From positions 1-64,000 of the forward strand of contig JAQTXB010000009.1 of assembly GCA_028688995.1 (NCBI GenBank): DNA of 64,000 nt, read 5' to 3'. A program made the translations under genes and the position numbers. Source of the stretch: Aliarcobacter sp. (GTDB taxonomy: Bacteria; Campylobacterota; Campylobacteria; Campylobacterales; Arcobacteraceae). The notes under the pieces were generated by a model. It saw only the letters and a list, made by a program, of their open reading frames with translations. It made no database searches and was not told the DNA's origin. Within the stretch, counting starts at the first letter, position 1, and every line of letters begins with the position of its first letter. This document shows, piece by piece, positions 46,001 to 53,412 of this stretch.

Positions 46001-47432
46001 AGTTTGGAATAGTAGGGGAATTTTACAAGGATTAGAGCTTTTACCTTTGGATGAAAATAGGCTTAGAAGATATGATGTAATTTTTACAGCTTCTGGATTA
46101 TTTAGAGATTTATATGGTTCAAAACTAGCACTTTTAGATAAGGCAGTTTTAATAGTTTTAGATGCAAGTTATGACGATATTGTCTCAAAATATCCAGTTC
46201 TAACTCTATCTTTAAATAAAGCTTTAGAGCCTTTAGGAGATTTAAGAAAAGCTGGAAATGAACCCTTAGAAAAAAATAGTGTTGCACTAAATTGGGTAGA
46301 TGAAGCAAGGGAACTTTTAAAAGAAAATCCAAATCTAGATGCTAGCGAACTTGCAAAACTATCAACTAAAAGAGTATTTGCAACTGCTCCTGGTTCTTAT
46401 GGTGCAGGAATAAATAGATTAGTTGAGCGTTCAGGTGCTTGGGATAATAGAAGTGAATTAGCAGATGTATTTATGAAAAGAATGGCTTACTCTTATTCAG
46501 AAGATGGTTATGCCCAACTTGCAACAAAAAGCTTTGAAATACAACTAAAAAAAGTAGAAAATACCTATCTTGGGCGAGCTAGTAATCTTTATGGATTAAT
46601 TGACAATAATGACACCTTTGATTATCTTGGGGGATTAAATTTAGCTATTGAAAAAGTTACAGGAAAACAACCAAATAGTTTTGTTATTGACCAGTCAAAT
46701 ACAAATGATTTAAAAATCACTCCTTTAGAAACAGCACTTTTAAGTGAATTAAGAGGAAGATATTTAAATCCCCAATGGATAAAACCACTTATGAATGAAG
46801 GATATAGTGGAGCTAGAACCATGGGAAGTGAATTTATAGAGTATTTATGGGGATGGCAAGTTACAAGTCCAGAAATCATAAAAGATTGGGTTTGGGAAGA
46901 GGTAAAAGCTGTATATATTGATGATAAATTAAATCTAAAATTAGATGAGTTTTTATCATCTGGTTATCAAGTGCAAGTTCAAACAAATATGTTAGCAGTA
47001 ATGCTTGTTGCAATTCAAAAAGATTTTTGGAAAGCAGATGAAAAAACACAAAAAGAACTGGCTTTGAAATTTGCAAATAATATTATAGAACATGGAATTC
47101 CAGGAAGCGGACACACCCATGCAAATCATCCAATTTATGATTTTGTAAAATCAAAAATTGATGAACAAACAGCTTCAAAATTAGAAGAAGTGTTAAGTCA
47201 AAGTAGAATGGAAAAAGTTGATAAAAAACAAAGTGTAACTTCAATTCAAGAAGTAAAAATTGATAATCAACAAAATAAAGAAAATCAAGAAATAAGTGAA
47301 AATAAAGAGTCAAAAAACAGTAAAGAAGATGATAATTCGTATATGAAATATCTATTACTTTGTGCCTTTTTAATTTTACTTGTGGGTCTTGCTAAATCTG
47401 TATTTTTTAATAAAATAAAAAAAGGAGCATAA
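43068..47432 (+). CDS. exported, membrane-anchored CobN-like chelatase subunit
   Basis: A 1454-residue member of the CobN/magnesium-chelatase H-subunit family. It differs from cytoplasmic CobN by carrying a signal peptide (residues 1 to about 23, ending NLLAKE) and a C-terminal membrane helix (about 1427-1446, YLLLCAFLILLVGLAKSVFF) after a charged linker, so the bulk should face the periplasm. Family motifs: NHPPGRHNIGADNLNVPKSL (His419 region) and HLGRHSTYEFLPKKSVGL from His688, followed by MIGDMPSIYPYIVDGVGEGIQAKRRGQA. A late GSGHTHANHP is His-rich. In canonical CobN the second motif reads closer to HxGTHGTLEWLPGK, so Thr-to-Arg and Gly-to-Ser changes are visible here. No CobS/CobT-type ATPase genes lie nearby. 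It follows a B12 riboswitch and is directly followed by ExbB-like and DUF2149-like genes. Bacteroidota HmuS, a haem-processing CobN homologue, is the nearest precedent I know. Metal and tetrapyrrole substrate are unknown. Confidence 0.88.
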   Translation: MLLFRHFLMLFFIFFFSSNLLAKENKTIFSIVSDRSASNLNSGANTYLQNSNDKIIIRTVSQVALMSDEELDKYLTKSDSLLFCAVFGDVVDRLLSKKYSSSQLRISIQGDRRLLVLNNDLLGNSYAENIDKVLEKDKENLGYLNFLEKKQKEFASYAFYLQARAYWDNRGNENISNLFSFLFNQNFQENSWPKVIELKPIRYFLNGDDSKTYFDIEDLGKKINPEKDILFVLDSDSSDSLNEWRIHKELVKNSNFEVISILSSWGKSSFEAVESIEKLISKLPTNQAYSIISLHDFVIGSGTAKNEVDEILERLNVPILKGLRVSDLSYLNYSLSSEGLPKNSVHYRIAMPELQGIGQVQILSLNEDFITDKNTGVNLFSVKILNDEIKAIVAKANNWIKLKKKNNKDKKIAIIYYNHPPGRHNIGADNLNVPKSLFNILTSLKAQGYDVGELPANDEELLKMIQEKAVNLPNDKKALEEMSSNINKMDSQEYKAWFKTLPNYIQEEMQYGPLALLHTEIKSFLKDDLKNISPTNKAIAYDSIKDYMHKTMDNLHHAMDGIRSESRQRAVNLLAQLRQEYENILNLSQEQKEFTFETMDSLEKAVIDLQIEGIRGWGEAPGIVMVHENKLLLPSLKFGNILLAPQPPRGWELNEELLHANLSFPPTHQYLAFYHFIKDSFNTDGVIHLGRHSTYEFLPKKSVGLTSKDYPYLMIGDMPSIYPYIVDGVGEGIQAKRRGQAIMIDHLTPPLASTKLYDDLLHIRQLIESAESATDEIVRKNSITKIKEAINKANLKDELIKSMDEELKVRGIGFDEVDDEFLLHEVGHYLTKLQEKFMPLGLHTFGETWSEEAVNIMLKSMGEEKNAQVRENLIKSPANEMKSLLNALNGGYVIAGKGNDPIRTNEALPTGKNFYALDGSLIPSRVGYDIGVKLAQKVRENKNYDIRKKEAIILWASDTVRDEGAMIAFGFDLLGVKPVWNSRGILQGLELLPLDENRLRRYDVIFTASGLFRDLYGSKLALLDKAVLIVLDASYDDIVSKYPVLTLSLNKALEPLGDLRKAGNEPLEKNSVALNWVDEARELLKENPNLDASELAKLSTKRVFATAPGSYGAGINRLVERSGAWDNRSELADVFMKRMAYSYSEDGYAQLATKSFEIQLKKVENTYLGRASNLYGLIDNNDTFDYLGGLNLAIEKVTGKQPNSFVIDQSNTNDLKITPLETALLSELRGRYLNPQWIKPLMNEGYSGARTMGSEFIEYLWGWQVTSPEIIKDWVWEEVKAVYIDDKLNLKLDEFLSSGYQVQVQTNMLAVMLVAIQKDFWKADEKTQKELALKFANNIIEHGIPGSGHTHANHPIYDFVKSKIDEQTASKLEEVLSQSRMEKVDKKQSVTSIQEVKIDNQQNKENQEISENKESKNSKEDDNSYMKYLLLCAFLILLVGLAKSVFFNKIKKGA

Positions 47433-47881
47433 TGTTTTCATCAATTTCAGTTGGTTTAATGCACCAAATTTCAGCACTTCTTTTAGAGCCAGTTTCTTGG
47501 GCTTTGATTTTTTTCGTAGTTTTTTCTCTTTATGAAATAGGAATTACAATAGGAGAAAGAACAATAGAAATCAAAAGATTAATAAAAACAAATGACATAA
47601 CTTTGGTTTTAAATGTTGCAAAAAAAAGAATCGAAAGAGCAGATTTTATCACAAGACTAGCTCCAATGTTAGGACTTATGGGAACACTAATTCCTCTAGG
47701 ACCTGGACTTGCTGCCCTTGGTGATGGAGATGTAAAAATACTTAGTACTGCAATGAGTGTAGCTTTTGATACAACAGTTTTAGGACTTCTTTGTGGAATG
47801 ATTGGTTTTGTAATTGCTAGAGTTAGGAGAAGATGGTATGACAAAGCTTTAAGTCTTATGGAGAGTGAAAATGAAAAGTAG
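47432..47881 (+). CDS. MotA/TolQ/ExbB-family proton channel protein
   Basis: A 149-residue inner-membrane protein with three hydrophobic segments (about residues 16-34, 74-96 and 107-128). The second begins at the family core TRLAPMLGLMGTLIPLGPGLAALG, and the third has AVSVAFDTTVLGLLCGMIGFVI-type sequence (here MSVAFDTTVLGLLCGMIGF), both typical of ExbB/TolQ. It is short and lacks the long cytoplasmic loop of TolQ. It starts one base inside the CobN-like stop (TAATG), so expression is coupled. It probably forms a proton-driven complex with the neighbouring DUF2149-like protein. Confidence 0.88.
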   Translation: MFSSISVGLMHQISALLLEPVSWALIFFVVFSLYEIGITIGERTIEIKRLIKTNDITLVLNVAKKRIERADFITRLAPMLGLMGTLIPLGPGLAALGDGDVKILSTAMSVAFDTTVLGLLCGMIGFVIARVRRRWYDKALSLMESENEK

Positions 47882-48179
47882 ATTTTCAAGTGAGCATTTT
47901 TCAAAAGAGGATGATGAACCTCTTGGGCCATTGGCAAATTTAGTTGATATTATTTTAGTATTTGCTTGTGGTTTAATAGCAGCTCTTGTGGCACTTAGCC
48001 CAAATTTGCAAGATCATTTTAAAGTTTCAAAAGAGACAAAAGTTATAAGTCAAGGAAAAGAGTTAGTTGATGTTCCAAAAGAGATAAAAGAAAAACTTGA
48101 TGGAACAAATGGATATAAGTCTTTAGGACAAGTTTATAAAGACCCAAAAACAGGAAAATTAATTTTAATTAATGAGTAA
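47871..48179 (+). CDS. DUF2149-type single-pass membrane protein (ExbD-like role)
   Basis: A 102-residue protein with one membrane helix (about residues 26-44) containing an acidic residue at its start (NLVDIILVFACGLIAALVAL). That is the same topology and Asp placement as ExbD/TolR. A periplasmic part of about 55 residues contains GYKSLGQVYKDPKTGKLILI, the type of C-terminal motif I associate with DUF2149. ATG 47871 is preferred over ATG 47865 on spacing from GGAGAG; both overlap the previous gene. It completes the three-gene riboswitch-led operon. Confidence 0.8.
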   Translation: MKSRFSSEHFSKEDDEPLGPLANLVDIILVFACGLIAALVALSPNLQDHFKVSKETKVISQGKELVDVPKEIKEKLDGTNGYKSLGQVYKDPKTGKLILINE

Positions 48180-48206
48180 TATATTTAAAAGATAAGAAAA
48201 TTACAT

Positions 48207-48212
48207 TATAAT
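48207..48212 (+). promoter_or_regulatory. -10 box of the superoxide dismutase gene
   Basis: A perfect TATAAT lies 36 bases upstream of the sodB start, after an AT-rich stretch and outside the preceding operon. AAAGGA follows as ribosome-binding site. Confidence 0.5.
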
Positions 48213-48248
48213 GAATATGACGAAAAACAAATTATTAAAGGATATAAA

Positions 48249-48824
48249 ATGAAACACGAATTAATGACTTTACCGTACGCTTTAGATGCCTTAGCACCTC
48301 TTATGTCAAAAGAGACTTTAGAATTTCATTATGGAAAACATCACCAAACTTATGTAAATAACTTAAACAATTTAATTACTGGTACAAAATTTGAAAATTC
48401 AACTTTAGTTGATATTATTTTAGAATCAGAGGGTGGCCTTTTTAACAATGCCGCTCAGGTTTATAACCATGACTTTTTTTGGAATGGTTTAACACCAACT
48501 CAAGGTGCAATTCCAGCAATTGTTGAAGCAGCTTTAGTTAAAGCTTTTGGTTCAGTTGATGAGTTTAAAAAGGAGTTCACAACAAAAGCTATTGGACAAT
48601 TTGGTTCTGGTTGGGCTTGGTTAGTTGAAGATGAAAATCAAAACTTAAAAATCGTTACAACATCAAATGCTGCAAATCCACTAACAGACAATCTAAAACC
48701 TATTTTAGTATGTGATGTGTGGGAACATGCCTACTATATTGATGTAAGAAATGCAAGACCTGCATATTTAGAAAATTTCTGGAAACTTGTAAACTGGAAT
48801 TTTGTAGCACAAAATTTAGGATAA
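48249..48824 (+). CDS. sodB: superoxide dismutase (Fe-type)
   Basis: A 191-residue Fe/Mn-family superoxide dismutase. Metal ligands are the His in TLEFHYGKHHQTYVNNLNNL, the His in NHDFFWNGL, and the Asp and His in VCDVWEHAYYIDVRNARPAYLENFW. FGSGWAWLV is the usual central motif. AQVYNHDFFW and length favour the iron form. No signal peptide, so cytoplasmic. A terminator follows. Confidence 0.95.
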   Translation: MKHELMTLPYALDALAPLMSKETLEFHYGKHHQTYVNNLNNLITGTKFENSTLVDIILESEGGLFNNAAQVYNHDFFWNGLTPTQGAIPAIVEAALVKAFGSVDEFKKEFTTKAIGQFGSGWAWLVEDENQNLKIVTTSNAANPLTDNLKPILVCDVWEHAYYIDVRNARPAYLENFWKLVNWNFVAQNLG

Positions 48825-48828
48825 AAGG

Positions 48829-48854
48829 AAGTATGGATTTTTCCATACTTTTTT
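48829..48854 (+). terminator. rho-independent terminator after sodB
   Basis: AAGTATGGA and TCCATACTT form a perfect 9-bp stem with a TTTT loop and a T tail. It ends four bases before the AraC-family start codon. Confidence 0.88.
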
Positions 48855-48858
48855 ATAA

Positions 48859-49644
48859 ATGAAATCAGATATCTTTAAAAATCCAAAATTAGACTTTATC
48901 GAGTTATTATATGTAGAAAATATTGAAGATTGTGTAAAGATGCATTTACATGAAGAACTTACAATTACTGCAATAAAAAAAGGTTCATTAACTCTTATTT
49001 TTAATGATGTTTCAATAACAGTAAAACCAAATGAAATAGCTATAATAAATAATCAAATTCCACATAGTGCAGCAACAAATGAAAAGTTAAAAGATGGTTA
49101 TATTTTGTATTTGAAAAAAGATTATTTAAAGAATTTAGATTTTAATTTTTCTTCTGCTTATGAGTTAATCAAAAATAAAAATATTTATAAAAGTTTTATA
49201 AAGTTGTGCGATTGTTTACTTGATATTAAAGTATCTTTGATAGAAAAAGAGGAGATGTTTTATATCTTTTGTTTATCATTTTTTTCTTTTGAACAAACTT
49301 TACAAAACTATAAAGAAGAATCAACTTTAGCTTTAGAAATTAAAAAATATTTAGATGAGAATTATCTTGAAGAGTTTATTTTAGATGAATTAGCATTGAA
49401 GTTTGATTTAACAGTGGTTCATCTAATCCGAGTTTTTAAAAAAGAGTTTGGACTTCCTATTCACTCTTATATTTTAAATAAAAAAGTACATTTTGCAAAA
49501 GAGTTATTATCTTCAAATCTACCAATTATTCAAGTTGCTCAAAATAGTGGTTTTTTTGACCAAAGTCATCTAAATAGAAGTTTTAAAAGAATCTTTCAGC
49601 TTACACCAAAAGAGTACCAAAAAAATATTTTTTTAAAATGTTAA
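48859..49644 (+). CDS. AraC-family transcriptional regulator
   Basis: A 261-residue regulator. The N-terminal cupin-like sensor has MHLHEELTITAIKKGSLTLIFND and PNEIAIINNQIPHSA, typical of AraC ligand-binding domains. The C-terminal double helix-turn-helix (about residues 160-258) shows FDLTVVHLIRVFKKEFGLPIHSYI and the signature IIQVAQNSGFFDQSHLNRSFKRIFQLTPKEYQK. The annotated ATG sits against the sodB terminator with no ribosome-binding site, so the true start or expression route is unclear. Ligand and targets are unknown. Confidence 0.87.
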   Translation: MKSDIFKNPKLDFIELLYVENIEDCVKMHLHEELTITAIKKGSLTLIFNDVSITVKPNEIAIINNQIPHSAATNEKLKDGYILYLKKDYLKNLDFNFSSAYELIKNKNIYKSFIKLCDCLLDIKVSLIEKEEMFYIFCLSFFSFEQTLQNYKEESTLALEIKKYLDENYLEEFILDELALKFDLTVVHLIRVFKKEFGLPIHSYILNKKVHFAKELLSSNLPIIQVAQNSGFFDQSHLNRSFKRIFQLTPKEYQKNIFLKC

Positions 49645-49708
49645 TTTTGTACAAGATTTAATTTTTTTTTATTGTTATACTTTGCAAAATTAAAAAAAGG
49701 AGTCTTGT

Positions 49709-49771
49709 GTGAGTATAAATATTTCAAAACAATTTATCTCTTTTTCTTTCCTCTTCCTCTTAAACTTCTAA
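49709..49771 (+). CDS. possible leuA leader peptide
   Basis: GTG at 49709 lies 6 bases after a strong AAAGGAG site and opens a 20-codon frame ending FSFLFLLNF, with three Leu and five Phe codons, 52 bases upstream of the isopropylmalate synthase gene. A TATACT -10-like sequence precedes it at about 49676. There is no clear terminator hairpin after it, so classical attenuation is not shown. An overlapping frame from TTG 49705 is also Leu-rich but badly spaced from the ribosome-binding site. Confidence 0.3.
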   Translation: MSINISKQFISFSFLFLLNF

Positions 49772-49823
49772 TCATTCAATCAAATACAATCTAAAAATAA
49801 AAATAAATAATCGGAGCAAACCT

Positions 49824-51125
49824 ATGAGTTTTAAAAAATATAAACAATATCCTACTGTCCAAAATTTCGCCAGAAAATGGCCAGATAAACAAATCACACA
49901 AGCACCAATATATTGTAGTGTGGACTTAAGAGATGGAAATCAAGCATTGATAAATCCTTTAACTGTTGAGCAAAAATTAGAGTATTTCCATACTTTAGTA
50001 AAAATGGGATTTAAACAAATAGAGGTAAGTTATCCAAGTGCAAGTCAAACGGATTTTAATTTTACTAGAAAATTAATCGAAGAAGATTTAGTGCCTGATG
50101 ATGTATTAATTCAAGTTTTGATTCCTGCAAAAAAAGAGTGGATTAAAAAAAGTGTTGAAGCTATGAAAGATGTAAAAAATGGAATTTTTCATTTATACAA
50201 TCCAACAAATGAGTTTCAAAAAAGAGTTGTTTTTCAAAAAAGTGATAATGAGATAATTCAAATGGCTGTTGTTTCTATGCAATATTTAGTTGAACTTACA
50301 AAAGATTTTAAAGGAAACTTAATTTATCAATATACACCAGAAAGTTTTTCTCAAACAGATTTAGAGTTTGCAGTAAAAATTTGTAATGAAGTTATAAATG
50401 TAGTAAAACCAACAGTTGAAAACAAAATGATAATTAACTTGCCAAATACGTTAGAAGCTTGTACAGCAAATGTTTACGCAGATAGAATAGAGTGGATGTG
50501 CAAAAATTTACATAATCGTGAAGCTTTAATCATAAGCGTTCATCCACACAATGATAGGGGAACTTCTGTGGCAAGTGCTGAGTTAGCTGTACTTGCAGGT
50601 GCAGATAAAGTTGAAGGAACTTTATTTGGAAATGGAGAGAGAGCAGGGAACTTAGACATAATAAATTTTGCTTTTAATATCTATTCACAAGGGATTGATC
50701 CAAAACTTGATTTGTCAATTATTGATGAAGTAAAAGCCATGTATGAAGAGAAAACTGGATTAATTGTGCATCCAAGACATCCTTTTGTTGGTGATATGAT
50801 ATTTACTGCTTTTTCTGGTGGACATCAGGATGCTATTAAAAAAGGAATGGATTTTTATAGAAGTCAAAATTCAGAAGAGTGGAATGTTCCATATTTACCA
50901 ATTGACCCAAAAGATATAAAAAGAGGATATGAAAAAGTTATACGAGTAAATTCTCAATCAGGAAAAGGCGGAGCAAGTTTTATAATAAGTGAATTTTTAG
51001 GCGTAAATATGAACAAAGATGAAGCTATAAAATTTGGTTTAGTTATAAAAGATGAATCTGATAAATTAAAAAGAGAGTTAGAAAAAGAAGAAATAATCGA
51101 ATTATATAAAAAGTTAAATAGTTAA
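49824..51125 (+). CDS. leuA: 2-isopropylmalate synthase lacking the C-terminal regulatory domain
   Basis: LeuA condenses acetyl-CoA with 2-oxoisovalerate, the first leucine-specific step. The TIM-barrel domain is intact: YCSVDLRDGNQALINPLTVEQKL with the metal-binding Asp, SYPSASQTDFNF, and the metal ligands in SVHPHNDRGTSVA. VEGTLFGNGERAGNLD completes the HMGL-like signature, and a linker domain follows to about residue 430. It resembles the 550-residue type, but stops at 433, so the roughly 120-residue leucine-sensing dimer domain is absent. A hairpin and the convergent speB-like gene follow at once, leaving no remnant. Feedback resistance is an inference. Confidence 0.9.
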   Translation: MSFKKYKQYPTVQNFARKWPDKQITQAPIYCSVDLRDGNQALINPLTVEQKLEYFHTLVKMGFKQIEVSYPSASQTDFNFTRKLIEEDLVPDDVLIQVLIPAKKEWIKKSVEAMKDVKNGIFHLYNPTNEFQKRVVFQKSDNEIIQMAVVSMQYLVELTKDFKGNLIYQYTPESFSQTDLEFAVKICNEVINVVKPTVENKMIINLPNTLEACTANVYADRIEWMCKNLHNREALIISVHPHNDRGTSVASAELAVLAGADKVEGTLFGNGERAGNLDIINFAFNIYSQGIDPKLDLSIIDEVKAMYEEKTGLIVHPRHPFVGDMIFTAFSGGHQDAIKKGMDFYRSQNSEEWNVPYLPIDPKDIKRGYEKVIRVNSQSGKGGASFIISEFLGVNMNKDEAIKFGLVIKDESDKLKRELEKEEIIELYKKLNS

Positions 51126-51149
51126 AAGTAAGTTTTAAAACTTACTTTT
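51124..51149 (+). terminator. bidirectional terminator between leuA and the agmatinase gene
   Basis: A perfect 26-base palindrome, AAAAGTAAGTTTT with its complement, flanked by T on the right. It lies between two convergent genes. Confidence 0.7.
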
Positions 51150-51153
51150 AATT

Positions 51154-52215
51154 TTATTTATATTCGATTTTGCCTTGGCTTGCTAATAATGCTCCACAAA
51201 GTTGATATAAAACACGTGAGCCAACATTTGCATCCCAACCATCAGCACTATCACCAACTTCACATAAATCAAAACCTATGATATTTTTTCCAGATTTTAC
51301 AACCATAAATATTAAGTGTTCTAACTCACCATATCTTAAACCACTTGGAACTGGAGTTCCAGTATTTGGACAGTTTAATGGTTCTAATCCATCAATATCT
51401 ATTGATAAATAAACATTTTGAGGAAGTTTCTCGATGTATGGAGAATAAACTTCTTCTAAAGATTTACCACTTGCTAGTTGTGCTTGCATATCAGTATCGT
51501 ATAAACATGCACCTTTTAGGCCATATTCTTTCATTCTGTTTGCTTCTTCACTGCTGTAATCTCTGATTCCAAATTGAACTAGATTAGAAACTTTGTCACA
51601 TTCATTCATAGTATTATAAAAAATTGAAGCATGAGAGTAAGTAAAACCTTCATATGCCTTTCTTAGGTCATGATGAGCATCTACATGTAAGATTCCAAAA
51701 GATTCAGTCTGTGTATCATTTAAAGCTTTGATAAGTCCAAGAGGTGATGAATGGTCACCACCAACAACTGCTACAAATTTCCCTTTGTTTAATTGTTCAA
51801 TAGATTTTTCATAAACTGATGAGTTTAAAGTAACCGATGCTTCATTTACAAATTTTAAAGCTTTTTTATTTGTTTTTCCTTCTTCAAGTGCCTCAATAAC
51901 TTTTAAAGCTTTTTTTCTAGCTTTGTGACTTAATTTTAATAAATGTTTATCAGTTTCAAGCATAGCAATACCTGCAACATAAGGTTTAACATAGTGAAAA
52001 TTTTCAACATCAAGTTGGTGACTTGAGATTCTCATAGCATCAGGAGCATTAGCTGTTCCTTGCCCAAATGAAACAGTTGCTTCCCAAGGAACTGGAACTA
52101 AAATTAAACTAGCTTCTTGTGGGTCTAATCTTCCTCCAATAAAACCATCACCTTCCATTGGAGGTAATCCTAATTCTAATACTTTTATTTCTTCTTCTAA
52201 AGTTCTATAAGACAT
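51154..52215 (-). CDS. speB: agmatinase/arginase-family ureohydrolase
   Basis: A 353-residue binuclear-manganese ureohydrolase. Metal ligands are in GGDHSSPLG (His), HVDAHHDLR (Asp-His-Asp) and SIDIDGLEP (Asp-Asp). The last position of the SxDxDxxD signature is Glu here, a non-ligand change. An N-terminal extension of about 45 residues precedes FGQGTANAPDAMR. Members hydrolyse agmatine or arginine to putrescine or ornithine and urea; the substrate cannot be settled from sequence. It is encoded convergently to leuA and preceded by a long gene-free stretch. Confidence 0.85.
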   Translation of the reverse strand: MSYRTLEEEIKVLELGLPPMEGDGFIGGRLDPQEASLILVPVPWEATVSFGQGTANAPDAMRISSHQLDVENFHYVKPYVAGIAMLETDKHLLKLSHKARKKALKVIEALEEGKTNKKALKFVNEASVTLNSSVYEKSIEQLNKGKFVAVVGGDHSSPLGLIKALNDTQTESFGILHVDAHHDLRKAYEGFTYSHASIFYNTMNECDKVSNLVQFGIRDYSSEEANRMKEYGLKGACLYDTDMQAQLASGKSLEEVYSPYIEKLPQNVYLSIDIDGLEPLNCPNTGTPVPSGLRYGELEHLIFMVVKSGKNIIGFDLCEVGDSADGWDANVGSRVLYQLCGALLASQGKIEYK

Positions 52216-52423
52216 CTATTTTTCCTAATATATTGGATTTTCTTTGAGTTTGAATTATAGGATAAATATGGAAATAGTAAAGTTAATTTTGGGTTTTTAT
52301 TTTGACTTTCTTATAAGTTTATTGGACAAAAATTAATATATTAAGGGATTAAAAGATAGTTGTATTATCTATGAAAATGGAATTTGTAAAATAAAAAAAG
52401 AGTTTTCTTTTATAAAATTGACT
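52216..52423. other. gene-free stretch beside the agmatinase gene
   Basis: An AT-rich interval containing the likely promoter of the minus-strand agmatinase gene and no convincing open frame. Short repeats of TTTTCTTT occur. Nothing else was recognised here; the rest of the intergenic interval is the inverted-repeat element entered separately. Confidence 0.4.
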
Positions 52424-52517
52424 CATAGATACTGTAGATTTATATTTATGTATTTATTCTGCTAATACATAATAATTATAAATGAGTTAGACTCTTAACT
52501 AAAATCTACAGCCTATG
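52424..52517. repeat. nested long inverted repeat
   Basis: Outer arms CATAG-AT-ACTGTAGATTT and AAATCTACAGC-CTATG enclose inner arms ATTTATA-TTTATGTATT and AATACATAATAAT-TATAAAT, with the core TATGTATT/AATACATA around TTATTCTGC-type loop. The element directly follows the stop of the cyclase-like gene on the minus strand. It has no long T tract, so it is not a simple terminator. Confidence 0.6.
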
Positions 52518-52520
52518 GAT

Positions 52521-53312
52521 TTACTTTATCTTTTCAAATAAATTTGTACTATCAACATCAAATTTTTTAAAATATTGTAGATTAATATTTGGAATAGTTG
52601 TTAATGTCCAATAATAATATGAAAGTAACCATTGGTATTTAGCTTTGATTTTATCATCTTCTTCATGTATATAAATATCATAAATATCTTCCATTTCAGC
52701 TAATACATCATTAGTATTATTTCCATCATGATTTATAAGTTGTGGAGAAAAATGTAGAATATGAAATCCATCATTTTTTATAACAAAAGTTTTTAGATTC
52801 CATGCATCTATATCTGTGATAATATTGTTATCAATTATAATTCTAGGGTATTTAGCATATTTTGACTCTAATTCATATGCCCGTTCAAGAGCTTTTGATG
52901 ATAAAAAAGGAAATTTATTATTTATATTTTCTCTAACATGATATCCTTTTGCAATACCTCCTCTTACAAAAAGTTCTTCAAAACTTAGATGAGAAGCAAA
53001 AATTCTACTAAAGTGAAGTATATTATGTATAGCATCTTTTGTATTCTTATTTACTGGATGAGTTAAAATAATACTATCTGAAAAGAATTCAATTTTTAAT
53101 TCATCTAAATTTATACAATTTAATGTTTTCATCATTTCCAACTGTTCAAGTACTATATCAATTGCTCTTTTAAATCTATCTTTTAAGTTATATTTATTTG
53201 TAAAAAAATCGTCTGATTTTTTTTTGTATCCTAGAATATCTAAAAATACACAATAATATTCTTCACTTTCTAATTTAAAGTTGTCAATTGAATTCCATTC
53301 TTTAGAGGCCAT
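52521..53312 (-). CDS. divergent class III nucleotide-cyclase-like protein
   Basis: A 263-residue soluble protein. The pattern resembles the class III adenylate/guanylate cyclase fold: FLDILGYKKK (Asp25, like DIxGF), then IEFFSDSIILTHPV (Asp79, like the second metal Asp in FGDxxxA), then FVRGGIAKGYHV (like RIGIHTG). The spacing of the two Asp, 54 residues, is longer than usual. A later PFLSSKALERAYELESK resembles the purine-binding region placement. No membrane segment or other domain is seen. It lies 100 bases downstream of the HEPN gene on the same strand. It could be an active cyclase of a defence-type system or an inactive relative; this call is from pattern only. Confidence 0.5.
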   Translation of the reverse strand: MASKEWNSIDNFKLESEEYYCVFLDILGYKKKSDDFFTNKYNLKDRFKRAIDIVLEQLEMMKTLNCINLDELKIEFFSDSIILTHPVNKNTKDAIHNILHFSRIFASHLSFEELFVRGGIAKGYHVRENINNKFPFLSSKALERAYELESKYAKYPRIIIDNNIITDIDAWNLKTFVIKNDGFHILHFSPQLINHDGNNTNDVLAEMEDIYDIYIHEEDDKIKAKYQWLLSYYYWTLTTIPNINLQYFKKFDVDSTNLFEKIK

Positions 53313-53412
53313 AATGATAATCCTTTTTATTTTTTAGGGTAAATCTCTTGATATATCATAATCTATACCCCTTTTATAATTTATATTTAGAATTATACTA
53401 AAAATAATCCTA

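Noticed and set aside
43387..47313. Several long minus-strand open frames inside the CobN-like gene
   Set aside because: They are rich in Leu/Phe/Tyr/His, lack ribosome-binding sites and family motifs, and mirror the codon bias of the coding strand.
52424..52517. Integron attC site
   Set aside because: The nested repeat has roughly the right length, but no GTTRRRY/RYYYAAC core pair at its ends and no cassette-like array or integrase is present.
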